A program made the position numbers and the translations under genes. This document shows positions 35,638 through 45,556 of a DNA stretch of 64,000 nt, piece after piece. Under the pieces are notes generated by a model. That model worked only from the letters and a program-made list of their open reading frames with translations. It did no database searches and was not told the origin of the DNA. The stretch is from an uncultured Paracoccus sp. (GTDB lineage Bacteria; Pseudomonadota; Alphaproteobacteria; Rhodobacterales; Rhodobacteraceae): NCBI RefSeq assembly GCF_937873615.1, contig NZ_CALMYP010000017.1:227877-291876 (forward strand). Reading direction: 5' to 3'. Numbering within the stretch: the first letter of the stretch is position 1; every line of letters begins with the position of its first letter.

Positions 35638-36285
35638 ATGGCCAAGACGATCCCAGATCTGGTGGCCGAGGCACGTACGGGGACAGGCAAGGGGGCCGCC
35701 CGTCAAGCTCGCCGTAACGGCAAGGTGCCCGGCATCGTATATGGCGACCACAAGGACCCGGTCGCCGTCCAGTTCGACTTCAACCAGCTTCTGACCAAGC
35801 TTCGCGCCGGTCGCTTCATGTCCACGCTGTGGAACCTGAAGGTCGACGGCCAGGAAGACGTGCGCGTGATCTGCCGCGCCGTTCAGAAGGACGTGGTCAA
35901 GGACCTGCCGACGCATATCGACTTCATGCGCCTGCGCCGCACCTCGAAGGTGAACCTGTTCATCCATGTCGAGTTCATCAACGCCGACACCTGCCCCGGC
36001 CTGAAGCGCGGCGGCACGCTGGTGACGGTGCGCCCGGAAGTCGAGCTGAACGTGACCGCCGGCGACATCCCGGAAAGCGTGATCGTGGACCTCTCGGGTC
36101 ACGAGATCGGCGATTCGATCCATATCGGCGACGTGAAGCTGCCGGCCGGCGCCAAGCCGACCACCGACCGCAACTTCGTCATCGCCAATATCGCCGCGCC
36201 CTCGGCCCTGGTCTCGGAAGAGAATGAGGCCGGCTCTGACGATGCCGCTGCCGAAGCGCCCGCCGAGGAAGCCGCCGAAGAGTGA
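35638..36285 (+). CDS. rplY: Ribosomal protein L25 (Ctc form)
   Basis: A 215-residue long-form L25/Ctc that binds 5S rRNA in the large subunit. The N-terminal 5S-binding domain includes [20 protein letters not shown]. The C-terminal TL5-like beta domain (about residues 95-190) includes HVEFINAD and [14 protein letters not shown]. An acidic Ala/Glu tail ends the protein, as is usual in alphaproteobacteria. The ATG after AAAGGAAA is the clear start. Confidence 0.95.
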   Translation: MAKTIPDLVAEARTGTGKGAARQARRNGKVPGIVYGDHKDPVAVQFDFNQLLTKLRAGRFMSTLWNLKVDGQEDVRVICRAVQKDVVKDLPTHIDFMRLRRTSKVNLFIHVEFINADTCPGLKRGGTLVTVRPEVELNVTAGDIPESVIVDLSGHEIGDSIHIGDVKLPAGAKPTTDRNFVIANIAAPSALVSEENEAGSDDAAAEAPAEEAAEE

Positions 36286-36310
36286 TCTTCGCCGGATAGA
36301 CGACCAGAAG

Positions 36311-36335
36311 GGCGGCGCATCGGCGCCGCCTTTTT
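36311..36335 (+). terminator. Rho-independent terminator of rplY
   Basis: GGCGGCGC and GCGCCGCC form an 8-bp stem with a 4-base loop, followed by TTTTTCTTTTT. Confidence 0.9.
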
Positions 36336-36349
36336 CTTTTTCCCTGCCC

Positions 36350-36688
36350 CTACAGTTCTGCAAGCTGGGCCAGATGCGCCTCCAGCCCGGCCTCGGCCCC
36401 CACCGCGTTGACGGTTTCGAAATAATCGTGCCAGCCCGAGGCAGAAATGCCGGAAACGAGCGCTTCTGCCGCAGCCTTGTCCGGGCAGCGCCAGATCGCC
36501 AGAAAGCGCTGCTGTGCCGGATTGTCAAAGCCGGCCTCGACCTCGGACAATGTCAGGGGTGCCACGCCCATTTCGACAAGCGCGCCCATGCCGGCACCGA
36601 TTTCTTCAAAGAAGGCGGCCCGTCCTGCCGCATCCAGCGCCGCCCAGGTTGGTTTCGGCGAATAGAGTTCAACGAGGTAATGCGTCAT
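36350..36688 (-). CDS. Small hypothetical protein, possible dimeric alpha/beta barrel
   Basis: A 112-residue protein without signal. Its pattern (MTHYLVELYSPKPTW; LAIWRCPDKAAAEALV; GWHDYFETVNAV) looks like a ferredoxin-like dimeric alpha/beta barrel of the muconolactone-isomerase or NIPSNAP kind, but I cannot name the family. The start overlaps the 3' end of the MarR gene by 20 bases, so the two are co-transcribed and this may be its regulated target. Confidence 0.6.
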   Translation of the reverse strand: MTHYLVELYSPKPTWAALDAAGRAAFFEEIGAGMGALVEMGVAPLTLSEVEAGFDNPAQQRFLAIWRCPDKAAAEALVSGISASGWHDYFETVNAVGAEAGLEAHLAQLAEL

Positions 36689-37196
36689 ATTCCGAATTCC
36701 TTTCAGTCGACGATTGATCCGGCGCCAGACCGGCGCTTTGACGGACCCGTTCCAGCAGCGCGCTCAACATCCGGCGATCCTCGGGGCCAAGCCCGCTGCA
36801 AAGTGACGAGATCCAGCGCAGATGTTCGTCCCCAAGTGTCCCTGCCAGCGCCTTGCCGGCCGGTGTAAGGCGAACGATCATCTTGCGCCGGTCTTCGCAA
36901 TCGTGGCTGCGCGTGATCAGCCCGTCGCGCGCCATCCCATCCAGCAGGCCGGTCATGGTTGCCCGCGTCACCCCGGCCAGATCGGCAAGGACATGAGGCG
37001 CGGCCCCGTCAGGCTCGTCACGCAACAGCGACAACAGCAGAAACTTGCTTTCCGACAGACGATAAGGCGCCAGCCGCACCGCGCAGGCCCGGTCGATCTG
37101 GCCGGCGAGCGAGAGGATCTCGAAACAGATCCGCATCTCTCCCGCCGCTGCGCCCGCCGAGGACATCAATGCCCGGTATTTTTGCTCCAATTCCAT
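36669..37196 (-). CDS. MarR-family transcriptional regulator
   Basis: A 175-residue MarR regulator: dimerisation helices at the ends and a winged helix with VLADLAGVTRATMTGLLDGMARDGLITR and the wing DRRKMIVRLTPAGKAL. The -10 element lies only 7 bases before the ATG, so the mRNA may be leaderless. It overlaps the small gene downstream, and probably represses that two-gene unit in response to a phenolic or other small ligand. Confidence 0.9.
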   Translation of the reverse strand: MELEQKYRALMSSAGAAAGEMRICFEILSLAGQIDRACAVRLAPYRLSESKFLLLSLLRDEPDGAAPHVLADLAGVTRATMTGLLDGMARDGLITRSHDCEDRRKMIVRLTPAGKALAGTLGDEHLRWISSLCSGLGPEDRRMLSALLERVRQSAGLAPDQSSTERNSEYDALPR

Positions 37197-37203
37197 AAGC
37201 CGC

Positions 37204-37232
37204 CATATAATCTGGCACCTAATTCAATTCAA
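37204..37232 (-). promoter_or_regulatory. Promoter of the MarR gene
   Basis: TTGAAT (37232-37227) and TATATG (37209-37204) on the minus strand are separated by 17 bp. The predicted start of transcription falls at or next to the ATG. AT-rich repeats (AATTCAATT) over the -35 could bind MarR. Confidence 0.5.
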
Positions 37233-37256
37233 GTCCGAATCCCTGCCTGGCCGATT

Positions 37257-37697
37257 TCAGCCGCTCTCAGCCAGATCTATCGCCTCCAGCGCCGCCTGCC
37301 AGCTCAGCAGGATCGAGGCGTGACGATTGGGATAGTCCCGCGCCGGGATCAGCACTTCCAGCCCGGCCCAGGGCGCATCCGGGACCGGTCCGGCTTCCTT
37401 CAGCATGGCGCTAAGCTGTTCGGTGCCCTTCGCAATCTCCTCGCGGCTGGCGCCGATCACCGCCTGCCCCAGCACCCCGGCCGAGGCCTGGCCAAGCGCG
37501 CAGGCGCGGACCTCCTGCCCGAAATCCTCGACGCGCCCGTCCTTCATCCGCACATGCGCCGTGACCGTCGACCCGCATTGCGGAGAGCGTTTCATGGCGC
37601 TGCCCTCGGCGCCCTCGATCCTGCCGAGATGCGGGATATCCGCCGCCAGCGCGAGGATCCGCTTCGAATAAAGCTGCATCATATCGGCGTCGGACAT
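37257..37697 (-). CDS. IscU/NifU-like iron-sulfur scaffold protein
   Basis: A 146-residue protein of the IscU/NifU-N fold. Cys residues lie in SPQCGSTV and RACALGQASAGVL, positions matching two of the usual three cluster ligands. The third region reads IPARDYPNRHASILLSW, with a His instead of the normal Cys. This divergent form occurs in alphaproteobacteria as an uncharacterised Fe-S assembly scaffold. It is divergent from hisI. Confidence 0.8.
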   Translation of the reverse strand: MSDADMMQLYSKRILALAADIPHLGRIEGAEGSAMKRSPQCGSTVTAHVRMKDGRVEDFGQEVRACALGQASAGVLGQAVIGASREEIAKGTEQLSAMLKEAGPVPDAPWAGLEVLIPARDYPNRHASILLSWQAALEAIDLAESG

Positions 37698-37755
37698 GGT
37701 TTTCCTCCGGTCTCTTAGGGCCTAGATAGGCAGCGAGACCCCGAAAGGAAAGCCG

Positions 37756-38118
37756 ATGTTCGACCCCGCGACACTTCGCTTCGACGCCAATGGGCTGATC
37801 CCCGCCATCGCGCAGGAGGCCGCGACCGGCGAAGTCCTGATGATGGCCTGGATGAATGCCGAGGCCGTGGCCTGCACGCTAAAGACCGGGCGGGTGACCT
37901 ATTGGTCGCGTTCGCGGCAGGGGTTCTGGGTCAAGGGCGAAACATCGGGCCATGTGCAGAAACTGGTCGAGATGCGCGTCGACTGCGACCGCGACTGCCT
38001 GCTGGTGCTGGTCGAACAGGCCGGGCCGGCCTGCCACACCAACCGGCGCAGCTGCTTCTATACCGCGATCCGCGACGGCGCCGAGGTCGAGATCATGGCC
38101 CCGCTAGAGGCCGACTAG
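37756..38118 (+). CDS. hisI: Phosphoribosyl-AMP cyclohydrolase
   Basis: A 120-residue enzyme of histidine synthesis, opening the purine ring of [17 protein letters not shown], the magnesium site DCDRDC, and zinc Cys in [13 protein letters not shown] are all present. No PR-ATP pyrophosphatase fusion. Its last 15 bases overlap the 3' end of the convergent gluQ gene. Confidence 0.95.
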   Translation: MFDPATLRFDANGLIPAIAQEAATGEVLMMAWMNAEAVACTLKTGRVTYWSRSRQGFWVKGETSGHVQKLVEMRVDCDRDCLLVLVEQAGPACHTNRRSCFYTAIRDGAEVEIMAPLEAD

Positions 38119-38931
38119 CGCCCGGATATCGTCGGGGCTTGCACCCTGCCCGCGCAACTCTCGCAGGCTGCGCGCATCGTCGCGCTTGGCCAGCCGCTTG
38201 CCGGCCTCGTCCCTTATCAGCCGGTGGTGGCGGTATTCCGGCGTCTCAAGGTCCAGCAGGCGCTGCAGCAGCACATGGACCCATGTGGATGCGAACAGGT
38301 CCTGCCCGCGCGTGACCAGCGTCACCCCCTGCGCCGCGTCGTCCACCACGACCGACAGATGATAGGAGGTCCCCATCCCCTTGCGCGCCAGCACCACGTC
38401 GCCGATGCCGTCCTGAAACGCGTCCCGCGTCATTACATACGACCCGTTATCACGGAAATTCAGCATGTTATCGCCCAGCATATCGAAAGCCCGCCCGGCA
38501 TCCAGCCGGATCACGTCGCCCTTGACCAGCCTGCGCATGTCGCGCCCGCGACAGGTGCCGGGATAGACCAGCCCGTCCGGCCCGAGGATCGGCGCGCCTT
38601 CCTGCGGGGCCGACAGCGCCGCCCTGATATCGCCGCGCGTGCAGGAACAGGGATAGGTGACGCCGAGACCCGAGAGATGATCCAGCGCCTGCTGATAGAT
38701 CCCCAACCGGTCCGATTGCCGCATCACCGGCTCTGGCCAGTCGAGGTCGAGCCAATGCAGGTCCTCGAAGATGGCGGCCTCATATTCCGGCTTGCAGCGG
38801 GCACGGTCGATATCCTCGATCCGCAGCAGCATCCCCCCGGCCCCGGCGGCGACAAGCGCCGAATAGGCATGGCCCAGATGCAACAGCCCCGTGGGCGAGG
38901 GCGCGAAGCGGGTTACTGCCCGGCCAGCCAT
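38104..38931 (-). CDS. gluQ: Glutamyl-queuosine tRNA(Asp) synthetase
   Basis: A 275-residue truncated glutamyl-tRNA synthetase paralogue that glutamylates queuosine at the anticodon of tRNA(Asp). [18 protein letters not shown] is the HIGH motif, [10 protein letters not shown] is part of the zinc site, and RLAKRDDA takes the place of KMSKS. It lacks an anticodon-binding domain, as expected. The start overlaps the trmFO stop by 19 bases. Confidence 0.92.
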   Translation of the reverse strand: MAGRAVTRFAPSPTGLLHLGHAYSALVAAGAGGMLLRIEDIDRARCKPEYEAAIFEDLHWLDLDWPEPVMRQSDRLGIYQQALDHLSGLGVTYPCSCTRGDIRAALSAPQEGAPILGPDGLVYPGTCRGRDMRRLVKGDVIRLDAGRAFDMLGDNMLNFRDNGSYVMTRDAFQDGIGDVVLARKGMGTSYHLSVVVDDAAQGVTLVTRGQDLFASTWVHVLLQRLLDLETPEYRHHRLIRDEAGKRLAKRDDARSLRELRGQGASPDDIRALVGL

Positions 38932-40247
38932 GCGGTGAAATCGTCCTTGGCGCGGTTGGTATAGGCCGGGTAGCGGTCCTTGCGGCCGCGCCGTCCGGCC
39001 TTGGCCTCGATGGGCGGGAAAAGCCCGAAATTCACGTTCATCGGCTGGAAGGTCTTCGCCTCCGCCCCGCCGGTGATGTGATGGATCAGCGCACCCATGG
39101 CGGTGGTGCCGGGCGGCGGCGCAAGGTCCGCACCCCTGGCCTCCGCCGCCGCCATCCGACCCGCAAGCAGCCCCATCGCGGCGCTTTCGACATAGCCTTC
39201 CACGCCCGTCACCTGCCCGGCAAAGCGCAGGTTCGGCCGCGCCCGCAGCCGCATCCTGTCGTCGAGCAGCGTCGGCGAGTTCAGGAAGCTGTTGCGATGG
39301 ATGCCGCCAAGCCGCGCGAACTGGGCATTCTGCAGGCCGGGGATCATGCGGAAGACTTCGGTCTGGGCGCCGTATTTCATCTTGGTCTGGAAACCAACAA
39401 TATTATAGAGCGTCCCCAAGGCATTATCCCGCCGAAGCTGGACCACGGCATAGGGTTTCTCGTCCGGCTTATGGGCATTGGTCAGCCCCACGGGCTTCAT
39501 CGGGCCGTGGCGCAGGGTTTCGCGGCCGCGTTCGGTCATCACCTCGATGGGCAGGCAGCCGTCGAAATAGCCGGCGGTCTCGCCCTCGTGGAACTCGGCC
39601 TTGTCCGCCGCCAGCATGGCGTCGATGAAGGCCTCGTATTCGGGCCTGGTCATCGGGCAGTTGATATAGGCGGTGCGTTCTTCCTCGGTCTCGCCCTTGT
39701 CATAGCGCGACTGCCGCCAGGCGATGTCCATGTCGATGGTCTCGGCATAGACGATGGGGGCGATGGCATCGAAGAAGGCCAGCGATTCCGCCCCGGTCTC
39801 GGCCCGGATCGCCGCCCCGAGTGCTGCCGAAGTCAGCGGTCCGGTGGCGACGATCCAGCGGCCCTCGCGCGGCAATTCGGTGATCTCGCCCGGCTCGACG
39901 CTGACCAGCGGCTCGGCCCGGAGCGCCTTGGTCACATCGGCCGAAAACGCCTCGCGATCCACGGCAAGCGCGCCGCCTGCGGGCAGCTTGTGGCGGTCGG
40001 CCATGGCCATGATGAGGCCACCCGCCTGCCGCATTTCCCAGTGCAGCTGCCCGACGGCATTGTTCTGGTCGTCATCCGAGCGGAAGGAGTTCGAGCAGAC
40101 CATTTCCGCGAAATCGCCCGACTTGTGGGCGAAGGTTTCGACCGATGGGCGCATCTCGTGCAGGATGACGGGAATGCCGGCGCGGGCGATCTGCCAGGCG
40201 GCCTCTGATCCGGCGAGGCCGGCACCGATGATGTGAACGGGTTCCAT
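38913..40247 (-). CDS. trmFO: Folate-dependent tRNA(uracil-54) methyltransferase
   Basis: A 444-residue flavoprotein making ribothymidine-54 in tRNA with methylenetetrahydrofolate. N-terminal FAD site [36 protein letters not shown] (catalytic Cys) and GLFPPI near the C-terminus identify it. ATG 40247 gives the normal N-terminus. Confidence 0.95.
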   Translation of the reverse strand: MEPVHIIGAGLAGSEAAWQIARAGIPVILHEMRPSVETFAHKSGDFAEMVCSNSFRSDDDQNNAVGQLHWEMRQAGGLIMAMADRHKLPAGGALAVDREAFSADVTKALRAEPLVSVEPGEITELPREGRWIVATGPLTSAALGAAIRAETGAESLAFFDAIAPIVYAETIDMDIAWRQSRYDKGETEEERTAYINCPMTRPEYEAFIDAMLAADKAEFHEGETAGYFDGCLPIEVMTERGRETLRHGPMKPVGLTNAHKPDEKPYAVVQLRRDNALGTLYNIVGFQTKMKYGAQTEVFRMIPGLQNAQFARLGGIHRNSFLNSPTLLDDRMRLRARPNLRFAGQVTGVEGYVESAAMGLLAGRMAAAEARGADLAPPPGTTAMGALIHHITGGAEAKTFQPMNVNFGLFPPIEAKAGRRGRKDRYPAYTNRAKDDFTAWLAGQ

Positions 40248-40426
40248 GGGCGCCGAGCTAATGCTTGTGGGCGCCCGGCGCAAGATTTGGCTTGCAGATC
40301 CGGCCCGGCTTCAGGGCATGTCGCGTCGTTGGGCAGCGACCCTTCGGCAAACGAACGATCCGGTGAGATCGGAACAGGCACCCCGTCGGGCGCGATGGAT
40401 CAATGGGTGGACATGGCATCCAGCCT

Positions 40427-40855
40427 TCAAGATACCTCCGGCAGGCCCAAGCCCTTGCGCAGGCCGTCCAGTCCGTTTTCAAGCGCCTCATGCGTGCCCG
40501 CATCCTTCAGCGCCTTGCTCAAGGTCTGGTTCAACCCGCCCTCGGTGCCGCCGATCAGACCGGCAATATAGCGCACGGCACCGGCATGATCGCCAGTATA
40601 TCCGGCCAGCCATGTCGCGCTTGTGTCGACCTAGTCGAACAGCGGCAAGAGCAGCCCGGACACACCGAAATGAGCGGCGATTTCCTGCTCTGTTCGACAG
40701 GCATGGATCTGCGCATGGGGTCCGAACAGGTCGCGCAGCCGGGGATTATCGGGAAACGCCGCCAATGGCGTCCCACCCAACGGCATCGGCGGCAAAGGTA
40801 TGGCCAGACAGATATCGGTGACCGGCCCGCTCTGGCCGGATGCGATGACCTTCAG
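40427..40855 (-). pseudogene. Decayed gene with in-frame stop, unrecognised
   Basis: Reading the minus strand from about 40855, an open frame with ordinary codon use runs through IPLPPMPLGG, FPDNPRLRDLFGPHAQIHA and EIAAHFGVSGLLLPLFD. It then meets TAG (40633-40631) and continues in the same frame for 67 codons (WLAGYTGDHAGAVRYIAGLI; LSKALKDAGTHEALENGL) to a stop at 40427. No good start codon is seen and a TGA lies just upstream, so I read it as a gene remnant. I do not recognise the family. The flanking parts of the 40248-40910 gap hold nothing else I can support. Confidence 0.4.
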
Positions 40856-40910
40856 TCAATGCGCGAAAATACTCGCGAGGGCGCGCGGTTCTGGCTTGGT
40901 CCCGCCCGGA

Positions 40911-43178
40911 TCAATCCGCCCTGACCCGGATCGGGATCGACTTGGCGGCGGGCGTGCCCGAGATGCGATCGTAATGATCCAGGGCCAGAAGCGGGTTCAA
41001 CTCGGGGAAGTAGCCCGCCGTGGCGCCGCGCGGCAGCGGATATTTCAAAGCTGTCAGCCCCCCGACCTGGCGAAGGCGACCATCGTCGCTGATCGTCTCG
41101 GCGGTGACCTTGGCGCCATTGGGGATGCCGCGCGCTTCCATGTCCTCGGCATTCATGAACAGCACCATGCGGTCGCCGTGAATGCCGCGATAACGGTCGT
41201 TATAGCTGTAGATCGTGGTGTTGAACTGATCGTGAGAGCGGATCGTGGCGAGGCGCAGCATCTCGGGATCTGCCAGATCGTCATTCATCGACAGCCCCGG
41301 CAGGATCAGGAAATTCGCCTTGCCATTCGGCGTGCGCCAGATCCGCTGGCGGGGCGGCACGTCGAGGTGAAAGCCATCCGGGGCCTGAATGCGTTTGCTG
41401 AAATCGGCATAGATCGCCGGATAGACATCGGCGATGCGGTCGCGGATCTGGTCGTAATCGCCGATGTAATCCGCCCATGGCACGACGCTGTCCGGCAAGC
41501 TGGCCATGGCCATGCGGCAGACGATCTCGACCTCTGGCAGCAGGTGTTCCGAAGCGGGTTCCAACGGGCCGCGCGAGGCGGTGACATTGGACATCGCATC
41601 CTCGGTGGTCACGAATTGCTCGCCCTTGGTCGTGCGAACCACCTCGGAGCGGGCGACGACCGGCAGAATCAGGGCATCGCGGCCATGGACGAGATGACCC
41701 CGGTTCAGCTTGGTGGCTATGCCGACTGTCAGGTCGAGCTTGCGCATCGCGGCCTCGGCCCGCGGCGTATCGGGAACGGCACGGATGAAATTGCCGCCCA
41801 TGCCGATGAAGACCCGGGCCGAGCCCTCCTCCATCGCGCGCAGGGTTTCGACGACGTGATGACCATGCTCGCGCGGGGGTTGGAAGCCGAAGACCTCGGC
41901 CAGCCGGTCCAGATAGGCGGCGGTCGGCTTTTCGTCGATGCCGACGGTGCGGTCGCCCTGCACGTTCGAGTGGCCACGGATCGGCGCAATGCCGGCGCCG
42001 GGCTTGCCGAAATTCCCCTTGAGCAGCAGCAGGTTCGCGACCTGCTGCAAAAGCTGGGCGCTTTTCTGGTGCTGGGTCAGGCCCATGCCATAGGCGATCA
42101 TGGTCGCCTTCGAATCCGCATAGATCCGCGCGCAATCGCGGATCTGCGCCTCGCTCAGTCCGGATGCGGCCACGATCTCGGGCCAGTCCTGAGCCATGAT
42201 GTCGGCGCGCAGGGCATCTATCCCATCGGTATGTTCGGCGATGAAGGCGTGATCCAGAACCCCGCCTTCCGCGTCGTCAGCCTCGATGAGCGCCCGCATC
42301 ATCCCTTTCAGCAGGGCCAGGTCGCCACCGATCTTGATATGAACGAACTCGCTGGCGATGTTAGTATGACGCAGCAGCGCCATCTGACGGATATCCTGCG
42401 GATCGGTAAACTCGATAAGCGCGCGTTCCGGCATCGGGTTGACAACGATGACAGGCACGCCGCGCTTTCGCGCCTCGACCAGGTTCGACATCATCCGGGG
42501 CGAGTTTGTGCCGGTATTCTGCCCGAAGATGAAGATCGCCTCGGTGGCGTCGAAATCCTCCATGATGACCGTGCCCTTGCCGATGCCGATCGAGGGCGGC
42601 AGGCCCCGGCTTGTCGGTTCGTGGCACATATTGGAGCAGTCGGGGAAATTGTTGGTGCCGAACTCACGGACGAAAACCGAGAACAGGAAAGCTGCCTCGT
42701 TGGAGGTTCGGCCCGAGGTATAGAACTCAGCCTGATTCGGATCGCCAAGGGCACGCAGATGCTGGCCGATCATGGCAAATGCCTCGTCCCATGACACCGG
42801 AACATAGTGATCGGTGGCGGCGTCATAGCGCATCGGCTCGGTCAGCCGGCCCTGCATTTCCAGCCAGTAGTCGCTTTCTGCCGCCAGTTCGGTCACGCTG
42901 TGATCTGCAAAAAATTCGCGCGTCAGCCGCCGCCGTGTCGCCTCATGCGCCAGTGCCTTCACCCCATTCTCGCAGAATTCCAGCTTCTTGCGATGGGTCG
43001 GGTCTGGAAAGGCGCAGCTCGGGCATTTGAAGCCGCCGGGCTGGTTCATCTCCAGCAAAGCGCGCGAGCCCTTGGTGACCACGCTCTGCTCGATCAGCAC
43101 CTTCGCGGTGGCCGCAGCCGCACCCCAACCGCCGGCCGGACTTTCATATGTGCTGTAACGCGGCTTCTTGTCGGACAT
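40911..43178 (-). CDS. FdhF/YdeP-family molybdopterin oxidoreductase
   Basis: A 755-residue oxidoreductase of the formate-dehydrogenase-like YdeP family. It has CPSCAFPDP in place of the usual N-terminal 4Fe-4S loop, then the molybdopterin domains (SWDEAFAMIG, FYTSGRTSNEAAF, CHEPTSRGLPPSIGIGKGT, GKPGAGIAPIRGHSNVQGDRT) and a C-terminal molydopterin-binding beta barrel. The Cys ligands for a normal cluster are incomplete, as is typical for this family. Start at 43178 after GGGGAGG. Physiological substrate unknown. Divergent from pirin. Confidence 0.9.
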   Translation of the reverse strand: MSDKKPRYSTYESPAGGWGAAAATAKVLIEQSVVTKGSRALLEMNQPGGFKCPSCAFPDPTHRKKLEFCENGVKALAHEATRRRLTREFFADHSVTELAAESDYWLEMQGRLTEPMRYDAATDHYVPVSWDEAFAMIGQHLRALGDPNQAEFYTSGRTSNEAAFLFSVFVREFGTNNFPDCSNMCHEPTSRGLPPSIGIGKGTVIMEDFDATEAIFIFGQNTGTNSPRMMSNLVEARKRGVPVIVVNPMPERALIEFTDPQDIRQMALLRHTNIASEFVHIKIGGDLALLKGMMRALIEADDAEGGVLDHAFIAEHTDGIDALRADIMAQDWPEIVAASGLSEAQIRDCARIYADSKATMIAYGMGLTQHQKSAQLLQQVANLLLLKGNFGKPGAGIAPIRGHSNVQGDRTVGIDEKPTAAYLDRLAEVFGFQPPREHGHHVVETLRAMEEGSARVFIGMGGNFIRAVPDTPRAEAAMRKLDLTVGIATKLNRGHLVHGRDALILPVVARSEVVRTTKGEQFVTTEDAMSNVTASRGPLEPASEHLLPEVEIVCRMAMASLPDSVVPWADYIGDYDQIRDRIADVYPAIYADFSKRIQAPDGFHLDVPPRQRIWRTPNGKANFLILPGLSMNDDLADPEMLRLATIRSHDQFNTTIYSYNDRYRGIHGDRMVLFMNAEDMEARGIPNGAKVTAETISDDGRLRQVGGLTALKYPLPRGATAGYFPELNPLLALDHYDRISGTPAAKSIPIRVRAD

Positions 43179-43311
43179 GATCGGCCTCCCCTGATGAACC
43201 ATTGCAACCCGGATCGGGTGCGGGATCAAGCCTTGCGTTACAACCTTTTCGGTGGGCGGCGAGGCGCAGATACCTCTGGCTTTCGTCGTGACTCTGCGCG
43301 ACTGTGGTCGC

Positions 43312-44274
43312 ATGAGCTGGAACCCCGCCCTGAGCCCCGGTAACCCCGACGAAATCGGCCTCGACGCCATCGAGACGACGATCATTCCCCGCGCCCGCGA
43401 TCTCGGCGGCTTCGAGGTCAAGCGCGCCCTGCCCGCGCCGCAGCGCCAGATGGTCGGGCCGTTCATCTTCTTCGATCAGGCCGGCCCGGCGGAATTCCTG
43501 ACCGGTCAGGGCATCGACATCCGCCCGCATCCGCATATCGGGCTGGGCACCGTCACCTATCTCTATCGCGGCGATTTCCATCATCGCGACAGTATCGGCA
43601 CCGATCAGGTGATCCTGCCCGGCGCGGTGAACTGGATGGTGGCCGGCAAGGGCGTCACCCATTCCGAGCGCACCTCGGCCGCCGGCAGGCAGGGGCCGCA
43701 CAGCCTTTACGGCATCCAGACCTGGATCGCCCTGCCCGAGAACCGCGAGGAGATGGACCCGATCTTCGAGCATCACGGCAAGGAGGCCCTGCCCCGCTTC
43801 GAGGCCGAGGGGATCGCGGCGACGCTGATCCTCGGCAGCGCCTATGGGGCCCAGGCACCGGCCACGCTTTATTCCGAGACCTTCTATCTCGACGTGACGC
43901 TTGCCCCCGGCGCGCGCTTCCCGCTGCCCGACGATCACGAGGATCGCGGGATATACATCACCGAGGGCAGCGTCAGCATTGCCGGCGACAGCTTCGAGGC
44001 CGGGCGGATGATGGTCTTCCGCCCCGGCGACAAGATCACCGTCGCCGCCGGCCCGCAAGGCGCGCGGCTGATGGCGCTTGGAGGGGCGACGCTGAACGGG
44101 CCGCGCTATGTCTGGTGGAACTTCGTCGCCTCCAGCCGCGAGAAGATCGCCCATGCCCGCGAGGAATGGCGCGCCGCCGATTGGGGTCAGGGGCAGTTCG
44201 ACCTGCCCGAGGGCGACCGGGACGAATTCATCCCGGCCCCGACACCGATCCGCACGCCCTCCCAGACAGGCTAG
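43312..44274 (+). CDS. Pirin-family protein
   Basis: A 320-residue bicupin. The metal-binding N-terminal cupin has HPHIGLGTVTYLYRGDFHHRDSIG and WMVAGKGVTHSE; the C-terminal cupin includes GARLMALGG. Pirins are iron-binding proteins, some with quercetin dioxygenase activity. ATG 43312 was chosen for the typical length. Convergent with the LLM gene, separated by 6 bases. Confidence 0.92.
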   Translation: MSWNPALSPGNPDEIGLDAIETTIIPRARDLGGFEVKRALPAPQRQMVGPFIFFDQAGPAEFLTGQGIDIRPHPHIGLGTVTYLYRGDFHHRDSIGTDQVILPGAVNWMVAGKGVTHSERTSAAGRQGPHSLYGIQTWIALPENREEMDPIFEHHGKEALPRFEAEGIAATLILGSAYGAQAPATLYSETFYLDVTLAPGARFPLPDDHEDRGIYITEGSVSIAGDSFEAGRMMVFRPGDKITVAAGPQGARLMALGGATLNGPRYVWWNFVASSREKIAHAREEWRAADWGQGQFDLPEGDRDEFIPAPTPIRTPSQTG

Positions 44275-44280
44275 ACCCGC

Positions 44281-45306
44281 TCAACGCCAGCCGAGCGCCG
44301 GGGCGACGTGGCGCAGGATGCTGTCCAGCACATGGACGTTATAGTCCACGCCCAGCATGTTCGGCACTGCCAGAAGCAGGGTATCGGCCTCGGCAATAGC
44401 CTCGTCCTCGCGCAGCTGTTCGACCAGGCGGTCGGGCTCGTCGGCATAGCTGCGCCCGAAGATCGAACGGGTCTGGTCGATCACCCCGATCTGGTCCTCG
44501 TCCTTGCCGCCGCGACCGAAATACATCCGGTCCTCCGGCGTCATCAGCGCGAAGATCGAGCGGCTGACCGACACCCGGGGGCTGCGCGCGTGGCCTGCGG
44601 CCTTCCAGGCCTCGCGATAGGCGCGGATCTGCTTCGCCTGCTGGATATGGAAGGGCTCTCCGGTTTCGTCGGTCTTCAGGGTCGAGCTTTGCAGGTTCAT
44701 CCCCAGTTCCGCCGCCCAGACCGCCGTCGCGTCCGAGGCCGCACCCCACCAGATCCGGTCGCGCAGGCCTTCGGAATGCGGCTCCAGCCGCAACAGGCCG
44801 GGCGGGTTGGGGAACATCGGCTGCGGATTCGGCTGGGCGAAACCATCGCCGTCAAGCAGGCGCAGGAAGGTCTGGGCATGACGCCGCGCCATGTCGGCAT
44901 GGTCCTCTCCCTCCATCGGCTGATAGCCGAAATAGCGCCAGCCATCCACGACCTGCTCGGGCGAGCCGCGACTGATGCCAAGCTGAAGCCGCCCGCCCGC
45001 GATCACATCGGCGGCGCCGGCATCCTCGACCATGTAGAACGGGTTTTCATAGCGCATATCGATAACGCCGGTGCCGATCTCGATCTTTGAGGTCCGCGCC
45101 CCGATCGCCGCCAGCAACGGAAAGGGCGAGGCCAGTTGCCGGGCATAGTGATGAACGCGGAAATAGGCGCCATCGAGACCGATCTTCTCGGCCTCGACCG
45201 CCAGTTCGATGGATTGGGTCAGCACATCGGAAGCCGAGCGCACCATCGAGCCACGTTCAGGCGACCAATGCCCAAAGGACAGAAATCCCAGCTTCTTCAC
45301 AATCAT
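44281..45306 (-). CDS. LLM-class flavin-dependent oxidoreductase
   Basis: A 341-residue luciferase-like monooxygenase fold: LGFLSFGHWSP at the N-terminus, AYFRVHHYARQLASPFPLLAAIGART, IEIGTGVIDMRYENPF and LGISRGSPEQ. It should use reduced flavin to oxidise an unknown organic substrate. The start at 45306 has GAGGAG upstream. The 250-base gap to deoC is a divergent promoter region with no gene. Confidence 0.88.
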   Translation of the reverse strand: MIVKKLGFLSFGHWSPERGSMVRSASDVLTQSIELAVEAEKIGLDGAYFRVHHYARQLASPFPLLAAIGARTSKIEIGTGVIDMRYENPFYMVEDAGAADVIAGGRLQLGISRGSPEQVVDGWRYFGYQPMEGEDHADMARRHAQTFLRLLDGDGFAQPNPQPMFPNPPGLLRLEPHSEGLRDRIWWGAASDATAVWAAELGMNLQSSTLKTDETGEPFHIQQAKQIRAYREAWKAAGHARSPRVSVSRSIFALMTPEDRMYFGRGGKDEDQIGVIDQTRSIFGRSYADEPDRLVEQLREDEAIAEADTLLLAVPNMLGVDYNVHVLDSILRHVAPALGWR

Positions 45307-45556
45307 ACTCCTCGGTGCGGGGTCGCGTTTGATAAAACTGCATACAGCTTTAACCATCTGCCGCAGGGGGGCCGCAAGTCCGACGCCGGAACCGCCCCTT
45401 CGGGCTTTACCGGCGACTGAGATAAACGGATCACCTCTGCGTGCTGCGCTCAGGTATTTCCGGAAGACACGGAGCGGTTCGATATCGCCTTGCGCCCGGC
45501 TTGTCGGCGCGACGTTCCAAGGCTACCGTAGCTGTCTGAACCAGGGCGAGACCACC

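Noticed and set aside
40800-42794. 664-codon + strand open frame opposite the molybdopterin oxidoreductase
   Set aside because: Antisense shadow without family features.
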